Below, in pieces: positions 48,123 to 56,380 of a DNA stretch of 64,000 nt (within the stretch, counting starts at the first letter, position 1; each line of letters begins with the position of its first letter). A program made the translations under genes and the position numbers. This stretch comes from Aquimarina sp. MAR_2010_214 (lineage in GTDB: Bacteria > Bacteroidota > Bacteroidia > Flavobacteriales > Flavobacteriaceae). The notes under the pieces were generated by a model, which did not search any database, was not told the origin of the DNA, and was given only the letters and a program-made list of their open reading frames with translations. The stretch lies in contig NZ_PJMS01000001.1 of NCBI RefSeq assembly GCF_002846555.1, positions 2,232,001 through 2,296,000 of the forward strand, read 5' to 3'.

Positions 48123-48584
48123 ATGGGGTTGAAAGTAGGGGATAAGGTTCCTGAGTTTATCGCTACGAATGATAAAGGAGAACAATTTTTGAGTTCTGAT
48201 ATTATCGAAAAAAAAAATCTGATACTTTATTTTTATCCTAAAAATTTTACTCCTGGTTGCACAAAAGAAGCCTGCGACTTTAGAGATAATTATGTGGATT
48301 TTGTAAATTTAGGTGTAGAAGTGATAGGTATAAGTACCGATAGTGTAAAATCACATGCAAGGTTTAAAAGTAAATATGCACTTCCCTTTATGTTTTTGTC
48401 TGATCCTAAAGGTGAATTACGAAAGCTTTTTGGTGTGAAATCAGAATTATTAGGATTACTACCAGGAAGAGAAACCTATGTGATAGATGAAAAAGGAATT
48501 ATACGATTAAAATTTAATAGTATGAAAGCCTCAGAGCATGTAAGTAAAGTAATAAAAAAAATAAGAGAAATAGTAAATGAGTAA
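48123..48584 (+). CDS. bcp: Thiol peroxidase Bcp (peroxiredoxin Q)
   Basis: The 153-residue protein has the peroxiredoxin Q/Bcp fold with VGDKVPEF, FYPKNFTPGCTKEACDFRD (peroxidatic Cys followed 5 residues later by the second Cys) and GISTDSVKSHARF. It reduces hydroperoxides using thioredoxin. Third gene of the idi-queD-bcp operon, 3 bases after queD. Confidence 0.93.
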   Translation: MGLKVGDKVPEFIATNDKGEQFLSSDIIEKKNLILYFYPKNFTPGCTKEACDFRDNYVDFVNLGVEVIGISTDSVKSHARFKSKYALPFMFLSDPKGELRKLFGVKSELLGLLPGRETYVIDEKGIIRLKFNSMKASEHVSKVIKKIREIVNE

Positions 48585-48680
48585 CAAACTCTTTCTGAAA
48601 ATAAAAATTTGGGAAGGAGACGTCTTTTACGTACTCATTATTGAATTGAAAACACTAATTTTGCAAAAAACAAATTAGAT

Positions 48681-48947
48681 ATGGCAAATAAGAGAGACCT
48701 TAAAAAAGATATAAACTACGTTTTAGGAGATATTATAGAAGAAGTTTATGTATGGGAACTAGAAAATCCAGGTAAAGAAAGTAAGTCTGGAGAAGCGATC
48801 ATTGATGAGGCAATTACATCTTTTGATGGATTTATGGCTAGGGCTAATGAACGAAAACTTGAAAACCCTAAAAAACATTTTAAATCTCTTCGTGATGATT
48901 TAGAAAAAACTGCTAAGGCTTTAGTTGAAAAAGTAAATGCATTGTAA
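48681..48947 (+). CDS. Conserved small protein of unknown function
   Basis: The 88-residue protein is charged and mostly helical: KKDINYVLGDIIEEVYVWE, then ARANERKLENPKKHFKSLRDDLEKTAKALVEK. No signal peptide, membrane helix or catalytic motif is visible. I have the impression of a conserved flavobacterial family but cannot name it. A -7 element TAATTTTG (48656-48663) lies just upstream, so it has its own promoter. It is followed by the tRNA-Thr unit, whose promoter begins 18 bases after its stop. Confidence 0.75.
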   Translation: MANKRDLKKDINYVLGDIIEEVYVWELENPGKESKSGEAIIDEAITSFDGFMARANERKLENPKKHFKSLRDDLEKTAKALVEKVNAL

Positions 48948-48964
48948 ATTTTCTTTAAAAAATA

Positions 48965-48995
48965 TTTGTAAAAACGGTTGTAGAAATTATATTTG
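48965..48995 (+). promoter_or_regulatory. Consensus promoter of the second tRNA-Thr(UGU)
   Basis: TTTG (48965-48968), a 19-base spacer and TATATTTG (48988-48995) exactly match the Bacteroidetes promoter form. The tRNA 5' end lies 12 bases downstream of the -7 box. The spacer and downstream bases also form an 11-bp hairpin (48970-48980 with 48996-49006). Confidence 0.88.
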
Positions 48996-49006
48996 CAACC
49001 GTTTTT
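48970..49006. terminator. 11-bp hairpin overlapping the tRNA-Thr promoter
   Basis: AAAAACGGTTG (48970-48980) pairs with CAACCGTTTTT (48996-49006); the T5 end touches the tRNA 5' base. It may terminate the upstream small-protein transcript while the same bases serve as promoter for the tRNA. Confidence 0.6.
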
Positions 49007-49080
49007 GCCGATATAGCTCAGCTGGCTAGAGCAGCTGATTTGTAATCAGCAGGTCGTGGGTTCGAGTCCCTCTATCGGCT
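49007..49080 (+). tRNA. tRNA-Thr (anticodon UGU), second copy
   Basis: The 74-base tRNA is nearly identical to the one at 22656-22729. Acceptor base pair 7 is A-T here (GCCGATA/TATCGGC) and G-C there, a compensated difference. It is a single-gene unit with its own promoter and terminator. Confidence 0.96.
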
Positions 49081-49088
49081 CTTAGAAA

Positions 49089-49125
49089 AAAAATCCTAAA
49101 CTTATGTTTAGGATTTTTCTTTTTC
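49089..49125 (+). terminator. Terminator after the second tRNA-Thr
   Basis: Arms 49089-49101 and 49106-49118 form a perfect 13-bp stem with a TTAT loop, followed by a T-rich tail. It lies 8 bases after the tRNA. Confidence 0.88.
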
Positions 49126-49185
49126 TAAATAGAGAATGAATTCAAAATGTTTTAAAAAAAGAATAAATTATTCTGTTAAAAAAAT

Positions 49186-49401
49186 CTAGATACAGCAGCC
49201 ATTTGATGGATGATATGAGCATCCAGGAATATAAGTAGCACCACAACTAGGGTTGTTTAATGCCACATGAGAAGTTGTACAGCATCGTAATGCAGGGTTA
49301 CAACATTTTCGAAGAATCGGAATACGACCACCTTTTATTCCTTTTTGTTCACTTTTTTTAAGACTTTTTGTTCCTTCTAAATTTACGATAGTTTTTAACA
49401 T
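49186..49401 (-). CDS. Double-glycine-leader Cys-rich peptide precursor (bacteriocin-like)
   Basis: The 71-residue protein has a 25-residue leader ending in GG (MLKTIVNLEG then KKSEQKGIKGG), a form I know from flavobacterial bacteriocin-like precursors exported by peptidase-containing ABC transporters. The predicted 46-residue core is neutral to basic and holds eight cysteines as CC, CC, C, C, CC, with Thr and Ser between, consistent with disulfides or thioether rings. No modification enzyme, transporter or immunity gene is in the window, so it is an orphan. Exported peptide is inference; activity is unknown. Leader recognition is moderately firm. Confidence 0.7.
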   Translation of the reverse strand: MLKTIVNLEGTKSLKKSEQKGIKGGRIPILRKCCNPALRCCTTSHVALNNPSCGATYIPGCSYHPSNGCCI

Positions 49402-49532
49402 GATGTTTAGGTTTTAAGTTTCATCACTAAATTAAGGAAAATACATATCGATGATATACAGTAATACCTCAATTAACATTTTGTGATAAGGCATTTATAC
49501 GAATGGATCGAACTCTTTTTCTAAAATCATAA

Positions 49533-49994
49533 TTATTTGTTTTTAAGGGATTTCCAATTCGTGTTTGCCAATTTTTCCATTTCAGATTCATTTCCAATCC
49601 ATGGTATAATTGTATTAAAAGGTTTGCCCTCCCAGTAATCATTGTAGAAGAGGTATAGTTTTTCATCGTCGATTCTAAATGTATTAGGGTCAACAGGTAC
49701 CTTCTTGTTCATTTTTGCAACAGCAAAAGCACAATAACCATCAAATTGAGGAAGATACTGTGACGGATTAGCTTTGAAAGCTTTAAGATGTTCTGCATTT
49801 GCAAAATAGTAAGTGGCTTCATTGTGTGTAGTAGAAAACTCGATACTTCCTCTCATTGCTGTATTGGTTGTGAAGTAATTGACCACATCATATCCATTAT
49901 TAGCAACATTATTTTTGTCCACGTTTACTTTTTGAGCTATTCCCAGACTCGTTCCAAGTATAGTAATTACTAGAATTAAGGTCATTTTTTTCAT
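49533..49994 (-). CDS. YHS-domain secreted protein
   Basis: The 153-residue protein has a signal peptide (about 1-20, ending GIAQ) and a YHS domain with NGYDVVNYFTTN, FANAEHLKAFKANPSQYLPQFDGYCAFAVA. YHS domains occur in metal-handling proteins such as copper ATPases, with the Tyr/His/Ser/Cys region thought to bind metal; the DGYCAFAV cysteine may serve that role here. It is divergent from an AraC-family regulator gene (50101), 106 bases apart, so that regulator may control it. Function unproven. Confidence 0.88.
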   Translation of the reverse strand: MKKMTLILVITILGTSLGIAQKVNVDKNNVANNGYDVVNYFTTNTAMRGSIEFSTTHNEATYYFANAEHLKAFKANPSQYLPQFDGYCAFAVAKMNKKVPVDPNTFRIDDEKLYLFYNDYWEGKPFNTIIPWIGNESEMEKLANTNWKSLKNK

Positions 49995-50100
49995 TGAAAA
50001 TAATTTTATAGATTAATAATTAATACAAAAATAGAATCAATAATTGTATTTTTAGTATCTAAAAAACAATTATATTTGCTCAATAGTACAAAATTATGTT

Positions 50101-51003
50101 ATGGATGTATTTAGTGATGTTTTGAAAAAAGTAAAATTATCGAGTGCTGTATATTTTAAATCAAATTTTTCTTCTCCATGGGGAATGGATATTCCTAAAG
50201 GGCCTTTCGCGCAGTTTCATATTGTAACACGGGGTCAATGTATACTTAAAACAAAAGATAAATCTATTCAGCTATTTGCGGGTGATATTGTTGTTTTTCC
50301 TTTAGGGACAAATCATTGGTTGGCAGATTTAGAGACAAGTAAACGACAAAACGGGCAGGATGTAGTGCGAGCTATTTTAAAAGGAAAACCTTTGTTTGAA
50401 GGAGATAATATAACTACAACATTAATATGTGGTCATTTTGAGTTTGATAGAAGTATAGAGCATCCTTTTATAAAAGAAATGCCTAAAATTATCCATATAC
50501 CTGATGCAGAGAAAAAAGAATTCTCATGGTTGGAAAATATTGTTAACCTTATAATTCATGAAGCTGGAAATGAACAACCAGGAAGCCAGGTGATTGTAGA
50601 TAAACTAGGTGAGGTTTTATTTATTCATACGTTAAGGGCCTATATTCAGAGAAACAAAGTCAAAAAAGGGTTTATAGCAGCTATGCAAGACGAACGGATA
50701 GGTAAGGTGCTAAAGGCTATTCATAGTGCTCCAGAAATGAATTGGAGATTGATTTCACTAGCTCGAGTCGCCGGAATGTCACGAACAAGCTTTAGTAATC
50801 AATTTAGGAATTTATTAGGAGAAACCCCATTGAATTATATCACACAATGGAGGATATTACAAGCAAAAGAACTTTTGATAGAGAGCAATAAGTCGGTAGG
50901 GGAGATAGCTAACGAAGTTGGTTATCAATCTGAAGCTGCTTTTAACAGAGTTTTTAAAAAGAGAGTAACTTTAACTCCTCTCAAATTTAGACAGTCTTTT
51001 TAA
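50101..51003 (+). CDS. AraC-family transcriptional regulator with cupin sensor domain
   Basis: The 300-residue protein has an N-terminal cupin-type ligand domain (about 1-180; QFHIVTRGQCIL, FAGDIVVFPLGTNHWL) and a C-terminal AraC helix-turn-helix pair (about 200-300) with WRLISLARVAGMSRTSFSNQFRNLLGETPLNYITQWR and SVGEIANEVGYQSEAAFNRVFKKR. It matches the AraC subgroup with a cupin_6 sensor. It is divergent from the YHS-domain gene, the nearest candidate target. The following 398-base gap holds the lanthipeptide-like remnant. Confidence 0.92.
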   Translation: MDVFSDVLKKVKLSSAVYFKSNFSSPWGMDIPKGPFAQFHIVTRGQCILKTKDKSIQLFAGDIVVFPLGTNHWLADLETSKRQNGQDVVRAILKGKPLFEGDNITTTLICGHFEFDRSIEHPFIKEMPKIIHIPDAEKKEFSWLENIVNLIIHEAGNEQPGSQVIVDKLGEVLFIHTLRAYIQRNKVKKGFIAAMQDERIGKVLKAIHSAPEMNWRLISLARVAGMSRTSFSNQFRNLLGETPLNYITQWRILQAKELLIESNKSVGEIANEVGYQSEAAFNRVFKKRVTLTPLKFRQSF

Positions 51004-51111
51004 CTATGACTTTTAGTGTTTTAAGCTTCCCCTTTTTTATGATTCATTTTTTAACTTTTACATATAGATATTTTCTTAATTTGTTAGATTATTAACCTTT
51101 AAATATATATC

Positions 51112-51257
51112 ATAAAAAAAAGAATCTGAAGTCGTTAAAACTTAACAAAAAATCTATTTCTAAATTAGACTTAACGCAGGTTAAAGGAGGGGCAACTGGA
51201 GGTTGTGTGAGAATAATATCTTACGATAATACATACCCCGAAAAATATTGGCCATAA
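51112..51257 (+). pseudogene. Class I lanthipeptide-like precursor with disrupted start codon
   Basis: A frame from about 51114 reads KKKNLKSLKLNKKSISKLD, then LTQVKGG and a 21-residue core (ATGGCVRIISYDNTYPEKYWP) to the TAA at 51257. The leader resembles class I lanthipeptide leaders of Bacteroidetes. There is no ATG in frame: the DNA reads AT followed by eight A and G, where ATG plus eight A and G would give a perfect MKKKNLKS. One G seems to have been lost, by mutation or assembly error. A UUCG-loop terminator at 51263-51284 follows, showing a complete gene architecture. No lanthipeptide enzymes are in the window. Confidence 0.55.
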
Positions 51258-51262
51258 AATTT

Positions 51263-51284
51263 AGCGAACTTCGGTTCGTTTTTC
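51263..51284 (+). terminator. UUCG-tetraloop terminator after the lanthipeptide-like gene
   Basis: CGAAC (51265-51269) and GTTCG (51274-51278) enclose TTCG, extended by a G-T and an A-T pair, followed by a T tract. It lies 6 bases after the stop codon of the precursor frame. Confidence 0.75.
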
Positions 51285-51401
51285 TTTTTTATGATTTCAA
51301 GTTTTTTATATAATTCAATCTGGAATTTACTTAATAATCTACTTCCAAAAAATATTATTTCGGAAATCATAAAATGTTAGAATCTACAGAATTTTTGAGA
51401 A

Positions 51402-52139
51402 TTATTCTTTGATATTGGCCTTTGCTTCTGCTTCTTTGGTTTTTCGATCAGCAATATATTTGATCAATTGTTTTCCGTATAAAGATTTTTTTACCTTAGG
51501 ACTTAAAGAGCTGGCAACGGTATCCAGAAATTTTATATTGGCATCAAAAACCTCATTAAGTGTGATGTAAGGAGCCACTTCAAGTTTTCTGTTGGTTATA
51601 GCAAAATTAATAGTATATAGATATTTTTGACGCATTAAATTTTTGTATGCTTTATCATTTTCAATGAGTTTTTCATCATCTTTTTGCTTACTGGCTTCAA
51701 AATCTTCTTTGAGGATCCTAAGATTTCTTTCATTAAATCGTTTAAGCATTTTTTTGTATTCCATATACTTCGCTTGATTTTTCCCGCCCTTTATTCTTAC
51801 ATCATTTTCAAAATCAAGTAAATTAGTGGTTATAGTAATCTCTCCCGGTTCTACAAAAAAGTCAATACGATCATTATATTGTTTCCCATCTTTTTTATCA
51901 AGATATAGGTAATGAATTTCTGGTTCTACAACTTCTGATTTAAGTACAAATTCAGAATTACCATCAATACTTACAGAATCCACATTTACTAATAGAGTAT
52001 CCTGTATTTTTTGTAAGTATACTTTTCCTTTTTTTAACCCTTTAATGTTACCTATTACTGTTACATTCCCTTTCTTAGTAGGCGAGCTGCAATTGGTTAA
52101 TAATACAGTTAATAATAATAGAATAGAAAAATACTTCAT
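51402..52139 (-). CDS. DUF4369-domain lipoprotein
   Basis: The protein has 245 residues from the ATG at 52139; a GTG further upstream would place 10 extra residues before the signal, so I reject it. The lipoprotein signal is clear (MKYFSILLLLTVLLTNC). The following GNVTVIGNIKGLKKGKVYLQKIQDTLLVNVDSVSIDG is the DUF4369 beta domain, often found at the N-terminus of thioredoxin-like proteins in Bacteroidetes. Here no CxxC or thioredoxin fold follows, only a helical charged region, so it is a DUF4369-only type. Anchored in the envelope; role unknown. Confidence 0.85.
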   Translation of the reverse strand: MKYFSILLLLTVLLTNCSSPTKKGNVTVIGNIKGLKKGKVYLQKIQDTLLVNVDSVSIDGNSEFVLKSEVVEPEIHYLYLDKKDGKQYNDRIDFFVEPGEITITTNLLDFENDVRIKGGKNQAKYMEYKKMLKRFNERNLRILKEDFEASKQKDDEKLIENDKAYKNLMRQKYLYTINFAITNRKLEVAPYITLNEVFDANIKFLDTVASSLSPKVKKSLYGKQLIKYIADRKTKEAEAKANIKE

Positions 52140-52241
52140 GTACTGATTTTTGATTTTTAGTAGGGTCACAAAGATGCAAGTTTTATTTTAAATGAAACAA
52201 AAAAATAGATTCTAATGGTCAAAAACTAACTTTATTTTTTA

Positions 52242-53546
52242 TTAGTTTCCTGAAGCTATTTGCATAAGGATAGTACATAAAATGGCACCATATGTTCCTA
52301 CCACATATCCAAAAACGGCAAGAAGTACACCTACTGTTGCCAGAGAAGGATGAAATGCTGCTGCGACTACAGGTGCAGATGCTGCTCCTCCTATATTAGC
52401 TTTACTACCTACTGCGAGAAAAAAGTATGGAGCTTTAATCAATTTGGCCACTCCTATAAGAAGCAAGACATGTATAGCCATCCATACAAGCCCGATGGCG
52501 ATAAGTCCCGGGTTTTCGAAAATCTTACCAATATCCATTTTCATTCCTATGGTAGCTACCAGAATATAGATAAAAATACTTCCTAGTTTACTAGCACCTG
52601 CTCCTTCATATTGTTTGACTTTGGTATAGGATAACAAAATTCCGATTGCTGTAGCAATGGTAATCATCCAAAAGAACTTAGAAGTAAATGAGGATAACGC
52701 AGAACTCTTATCGTTAAAGGCTTCAAAATTATCAGATAATAGATTAGAAATCCCTGCTGCTCCCCAATGTGCAATCCCCACTACGGTAAACGCAATAGAA
52801 AGCATAATGATATAATCGGTTAGAGATGGGGTTCGGGTTATGCTTTCTGCATAACTGGATACTTTTTGTTTTAAAGCTTCGATGGCACTGTTATCAGCTT
52901 TTAACCACCGATCGATTTTGTCACTCTTACCAATACCCAATAATAATATGGCCATCCATATATTGGCAACAACAATATCAACCAGTACCATTCCTCCATA
53001 TTTTTCAGGATTATATTGATAAATTTCTAGCATAGCAGCTTGATTTGCACCTCCGCCAATCCAGCTACCGGCTAATGTAGATAAACCTCTCCAAATGGCA
53101 TCAAATCCAGCTCCGCCAACAGTTTCTGGTGAAACGATAGAAATGAGTAGAATTGCAATAGGCCCTCCAATAATAACACCAAGGGTGCCTGTTAAAAACA
53201 TAATTAATGCCTTAGGACCTAAATTAAAAATACTCTTGAGATCGATGCTTAATGTCATTAATACCAAAGATGCAGGGAGTAAAAACCTACTGGCAACATA
53301 ATATACATTAGAAGATTTTTCTACTAATACTCCTTCTGCATTTAGTTCTTTCCATCCTGGAGAAATAATTCCTAACGAGTTGAATATGGCAGGTAATAAA
53401 TAACAAAGTAGTAATGCAGGAACAAATTTATAAAAGGTTTTCCAGAAATTATTACTAATAGAAGATGTATAAAAAACTAGCCCTAAACAAAGCATTAGAA
53501 TACCAAAAACTATGGTGTCATTTGTGAAAAAAGGAACGTTCTCCAT
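52242..53546 (-). CDS. DUF819 family membrane protein
   Basis: The 434-residue protein has about ten hydrophobic segments and matches DUF819 (YjcL-like). Characteristic blocks are LLPASLVLMTLSIDLKSIFNLGPKAL, SWIGGGANQAAM, and KANIGGAASAPVVAAAFHPSLATVGVLLAVFGYVVGTYGA near the end. The fold resembles sodium-coupled transporters; the substrate is not known. It is not obviously in an operon: 82 bases separate it from the downstream M61 peptidase gene stop on the same strand and 103 bases from the DUF4369 gene start. Confidence 0.88.
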   Translation of the reverse strand: MENVPFFTNDTIVFGILMLCLGLVFYTSSISNNFWKTFYKFVPALLLCYLLPAIFNSLGIISPGWKELNAEGVLVEKSSNVYYVASRFLLPASLVLMTLSIDLKSIFNLGPKALIMFLTGTLGVIIGGPIAILLISIVSPETVGGAGFDAIWRGLSTLAGSWIGGGANQAAMLEIYQYNPEKYGGMVLVDIVVANIWMAILLLGIGKSDKIDRWLKADNSAIEALKQKVSSYAESITRTPSLTDYIIMLSIAFTVVGIAHWGAAGISNLLSDNFEAFNDKSSALSSFTSKFFWMITIATAIGILLSYTKVKQYEGAGASKLGSIFIYILVATIGMKMDIGKIFENPGLIAIGLVWMAIHVLLLIGVAKLIKAPYFFLAVGSKANIGGAASAPVVAAAFHPSLATVGVLLAVFGYVVGTYGAILCTILMQIASGN

Positions 53547-53629
53547 TATTGATTATTTAGTTTAAAAAAAATACATCGCAAAATACATTTAATTTGGAGA
53601 AGACAAAAACAACATCAAAATAGTAATCT

Positions 53630-55531
53630 CTAGTCATTAATCCATTTTTTTAATATGATCTTTTGCTGCTCTGAAGCCTTAGGGTCTTGTTCTAAAATTA
53701 TCTTCTCTATGGTAGGTTTGGTTACATTGGATTTGAGTGTCATAATCTCATTATTACGCTTAATTTTAAATGTAATTTTGTCTCCTATTTTCCATTTATT
53801 AGAATCACCAAACAGGTCGTATATATTATTAAGATTATATTCTTTTTTGTTAATACTTAGCAAAACATCTCCTTCTAAAATTCCAAGTTCTTTTAAAAAG
53901 CTATTAAATGGGATATCTGATGTGAAAATAACTTCCTTGGTAACCTCAGAACCTGTTACAAAAGGTTCTTGTTTGAAAATAAAATAAGAAGAAGGCTCAT
54001 TTTTTATTCCATAAAGTACTCCGGCTTTATTAAGATAAAATTCATAATCAATAGGAGTATTGTTCATAACATGCGTTTGTAAAAATGCACTCACCTCTGG
54101 ATATGAATCTTCTTTTATTGCTTCAATAAGTTCTTTGTCATCAAAAGGAACATCAATTCCATATCTAACCGATAAATTTTTTATTAGATCTAGTAATCCA
54201 TAAATTCCATCACTTCTTTCACGCATTATAATATCCAGACACATAGAGATGAGCGCCCCTTTTTCATAAACATTTCTGTAGCTATTATGATAAGGATTGA
54301 CCAAAATGTTTTTGCTCATAGTTGCAAAAGCTATAGAGTCATCAAATGAAGAAGAAGCTTCAATTTTACCAACGATTCGTTCAAAAAATTCATCTTTAGT
54401 AATAAGCCCTTGTGTAATTTGAAATAACATCGAAAAATACTCTGTAGTGCCCTCATATAACCACAAATGCTCAGACATTTTGGGGTTGTTATAATCAAAA
54501 TTATGGATTTCTTTAGAATGGATGGTTAATGGTGTTACGATATGAAAAAACTCATGAGAAACAACATCAGTAAGTGCTTCATTAAGTTTTTCATGAGATA
54601 GTGATTCTGGCAATACGACTACTGTAGAAGTATTATGTTCTAGGGCTCCAAATCCTTGGGCATCATCAGATTTTGCAGAAGAAAGATAAAGTAATATACT
54701 ATATTTTTTTGTAGAGTTAATATCACCCAGGAAATTTTTTTGTGCTCTAATCATACGCTCCATCTGAGACATTATTCTTGCTGCTTTGTGAGTTTTGTTT
54801 TTAGAGTAAACACTTAGAAGTACTTCTATATCATTAATTTTGAAGCTAGCTTTATCCGGACTAGAATACATGATAGGGTTATCTGCTACATCTGCATATC
54901 TTTTAAAAGCAAAGTAATCGATATCATTTTTAGAAGTATTCGATACATTTTCAAAAAGTATCTCTTCAACCGAAGTCGAAGCTTCCAAAAAAGAAGGGTG
55001 CTTAATAAATACTTTGTATTTATTTTCTTTCATCCCATCAAAGTAACCTATAAACGCATATAGATTTAAAATGAAATTTTTATCTTTTATAATATTAGAT
55101 CCTGTTGGTGAGAAAATGTCATGAGAACTTTCAGAATCAAAAGTATCATTTACCCAATATGTAATTTTATCTAATTGCTTGGCATTGGTTATTTTCCAGC
55201 GATTGTCACCATGTTTTTGAACATAAATAGAATTACCCTGATGATCAAATGCTTTAAGATCATCAACATATTTGCCAAAGTTGTTATTCTGATATGTACC
55301 AGGTACAATTTTGGGTAAGTAGTAACTTATTGTATCCAGATTTAAGTTGTCTATTTGAATTTCTACCTTTACTTTATCATCTTTTACATTAACGAGATCA
55401 ATAGAAGCACGTATCGTGGATATGTTTGTTGATGTAATGGGGTGCTGCTGTGCAGTTTTACAACCAGAAGCCAGGTTAAATAATGCAAATGCAAATACTA
55501 GGTTTTTTATGGTTCGAATCGTTCTTTGCAC
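53630..55531 (-). CDS. M61-family metallopeptidase with PDZ domain, lipoprotein
   Basis: The 633-residue protein starts with GTG; the lipoprotein signal ends LASGC (Cys near 24). Zinc motif HEFFH lies at about 326-330, with the third ligand in LYEGTTEYF. An N-terminal beta domain (about 40-200) precedes it, and a C-terminal PDZ domain (about 535-620) follows with LGILEGDVLLSINKKEYN. This is the M61 glycyl aminopeptidase architecture. It probably trims peptides at the envelope. Its start codon is 2 bases after the HAD phosphatase stop, so the two form an operon. Confidence 0.9.
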   Translation of the reverse strand: MQRTIRTIKNLVFAFALFNLASGCKTAQQHPITSTNISTIRASIDLVNVKDDKVKVEIQIDNLNLDTISYYLPKIVPGTYQNNNFGKYVDDLKAFDHQGNSIYVQKHGDNRWKITNAKQLDKITYWVNDTFDSESSHDIFSPTGSNIIKDKNFILNLYAFIGYFDGMKENKYKVFIKHPSFLEASTSVEEILFENVSNTSKNDIDYFAFKRYADVADNPIMYSSPDKASFKINDIEVLLSVYSKNKTHKAARIMSQMERMIRAQKNFLGDINSTKKYSILLYLSSAKSDDAQGFGALEHNTSTVVVLPESLSHEKLNEALTDVVSHEFFHIVTPLTIHSKEIHNFDYNNPKMSEHLWLYEGTTEYFSMLFQITQGLITKDEFFERIVGKIEASSSFDDSIAFATMSKNILVNPYHNSYRNVYEKGALISMCLDIIMRERSDGIYGLLDLIKNLSVRYGIDVPFDDKELIEAIKEDSYPEVSAFLQTHVMNNTPIDYEFYLNKAGVLYGIKNEPSSYFIFKQEPFVTGSEVTKEVIFTSDIPFNSFLKELGILEGDVLLSINKKEYNLNNIYDLFGDSNKWKIGDKITFKIKRNNEIMTLKSNVTKPTIEKIILEQDPKASEQQKIILKKWIND

Positions 55532-55533
55532 AG

Positions 55534-56340
55534 TTATAAAATGTTTTTTTGAATATACGTTGCTACTCCATTTTCTTTTCCCGAAAGCGTAATAGTATTT
55601 GCTACTTGTAAAGTTTCTGGTTTTGCATTTGCTACAGCAACACCAGTTCCTACTGCTTGAAGCATTGCAATATCATTATAATTATCTCCAAATGCAACTG
55701 CATCAGAAATAGGAATCTTATAATGTGTATTTAGCAGAATTTCTATGGCTGATAATTTTGAAATACTTTTGTGTGCAATCTCTATGTATGTTGGTTTAGA
55801 ACGGTATAAATGAAGAGTGTCTTTGAAAGTGGCTTCTAAAAAAGCATAGGCTTGATCGATATAGGATTCTTCACCCATACACATAATCTTATGAGCTCCT
55901 TTGTGATGAGTTTTCCATTCTTGTATCACATGTTGGGTTGATTTTACTTCTGGATTTACTTTGGTATTATTTGCTTCTCGATTTGCCCAAAAATCCATCT
56001 CAGGTACAAACCAATCATTATTGTGATATAAACTTATATGAATTTTTTGATCCTTATTAAAATTATGTAACTCTTCTATGATATCTGGAGATATAAAAGT
56101 AGAATGAACTGGTTTTTGATTTATCAAAATTAATCCTCCATTATAACATATTATTGGTTGGTCTTTTATATCTAACTCTTCCTGTAGATGATACATAGCA
56201 TCAGGCATTCTGGAAGAGATTAACACTATGGGGATAGTGTTCTTAATTCTCTTAATTTCTGAAATTGTAAGTTCAGAAAGCTCTCTTTCAGAATTTAATA
56301 GCGTTCCATCAATATCAGAGAATATAATGCGATGTGGCAT
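55534..56340 (-). CDS. HAD-superfamily Cof-type phosphatase
   Basis: The 268-residue protein has the HAD Cof-type IIB motifs: motif I FSDIDGTLLNSE (nucleophile Asp at about 9), motif II LISSRM, Lys in KSISKLSAIEILL, and GDNYNDIAMLQAVGTGVAVANA. It hydrolyses phosphorylated sugars or related metabolites in the cytoplasm. It lies just upstream of the M61 peptidase gene in the same operon; a functional link is not obvious. Confidence 0.92.
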   Translation of the reverse strand: MPHRIIFSDIDGTLLNSERELSELTISEIKRIKNTIPIVLISSRMPDAMYHLQEELDIKDQPIICYNGGLILINQKPVHSTFISPDIIEELHNFNKDQKIHISLYHNNDWFVPEMDFWANREANNTKVNPEVKSTQHVIQEWKTHHKGAHKIMCMGEESYIDQAYAFLEATFKDTLHLYRSKPTYIEIAHKSISKLSAIEILLNTHYKIPISDAVAFGDNYNDIAMLQAVGTGVAVANAKPETLQVANTITLSGKENGVATYIQKNIL

Positions 56341-56380
56341 TAGGCGTTTTGGATTAGGGTTATATAATTTTTTTAATGAA

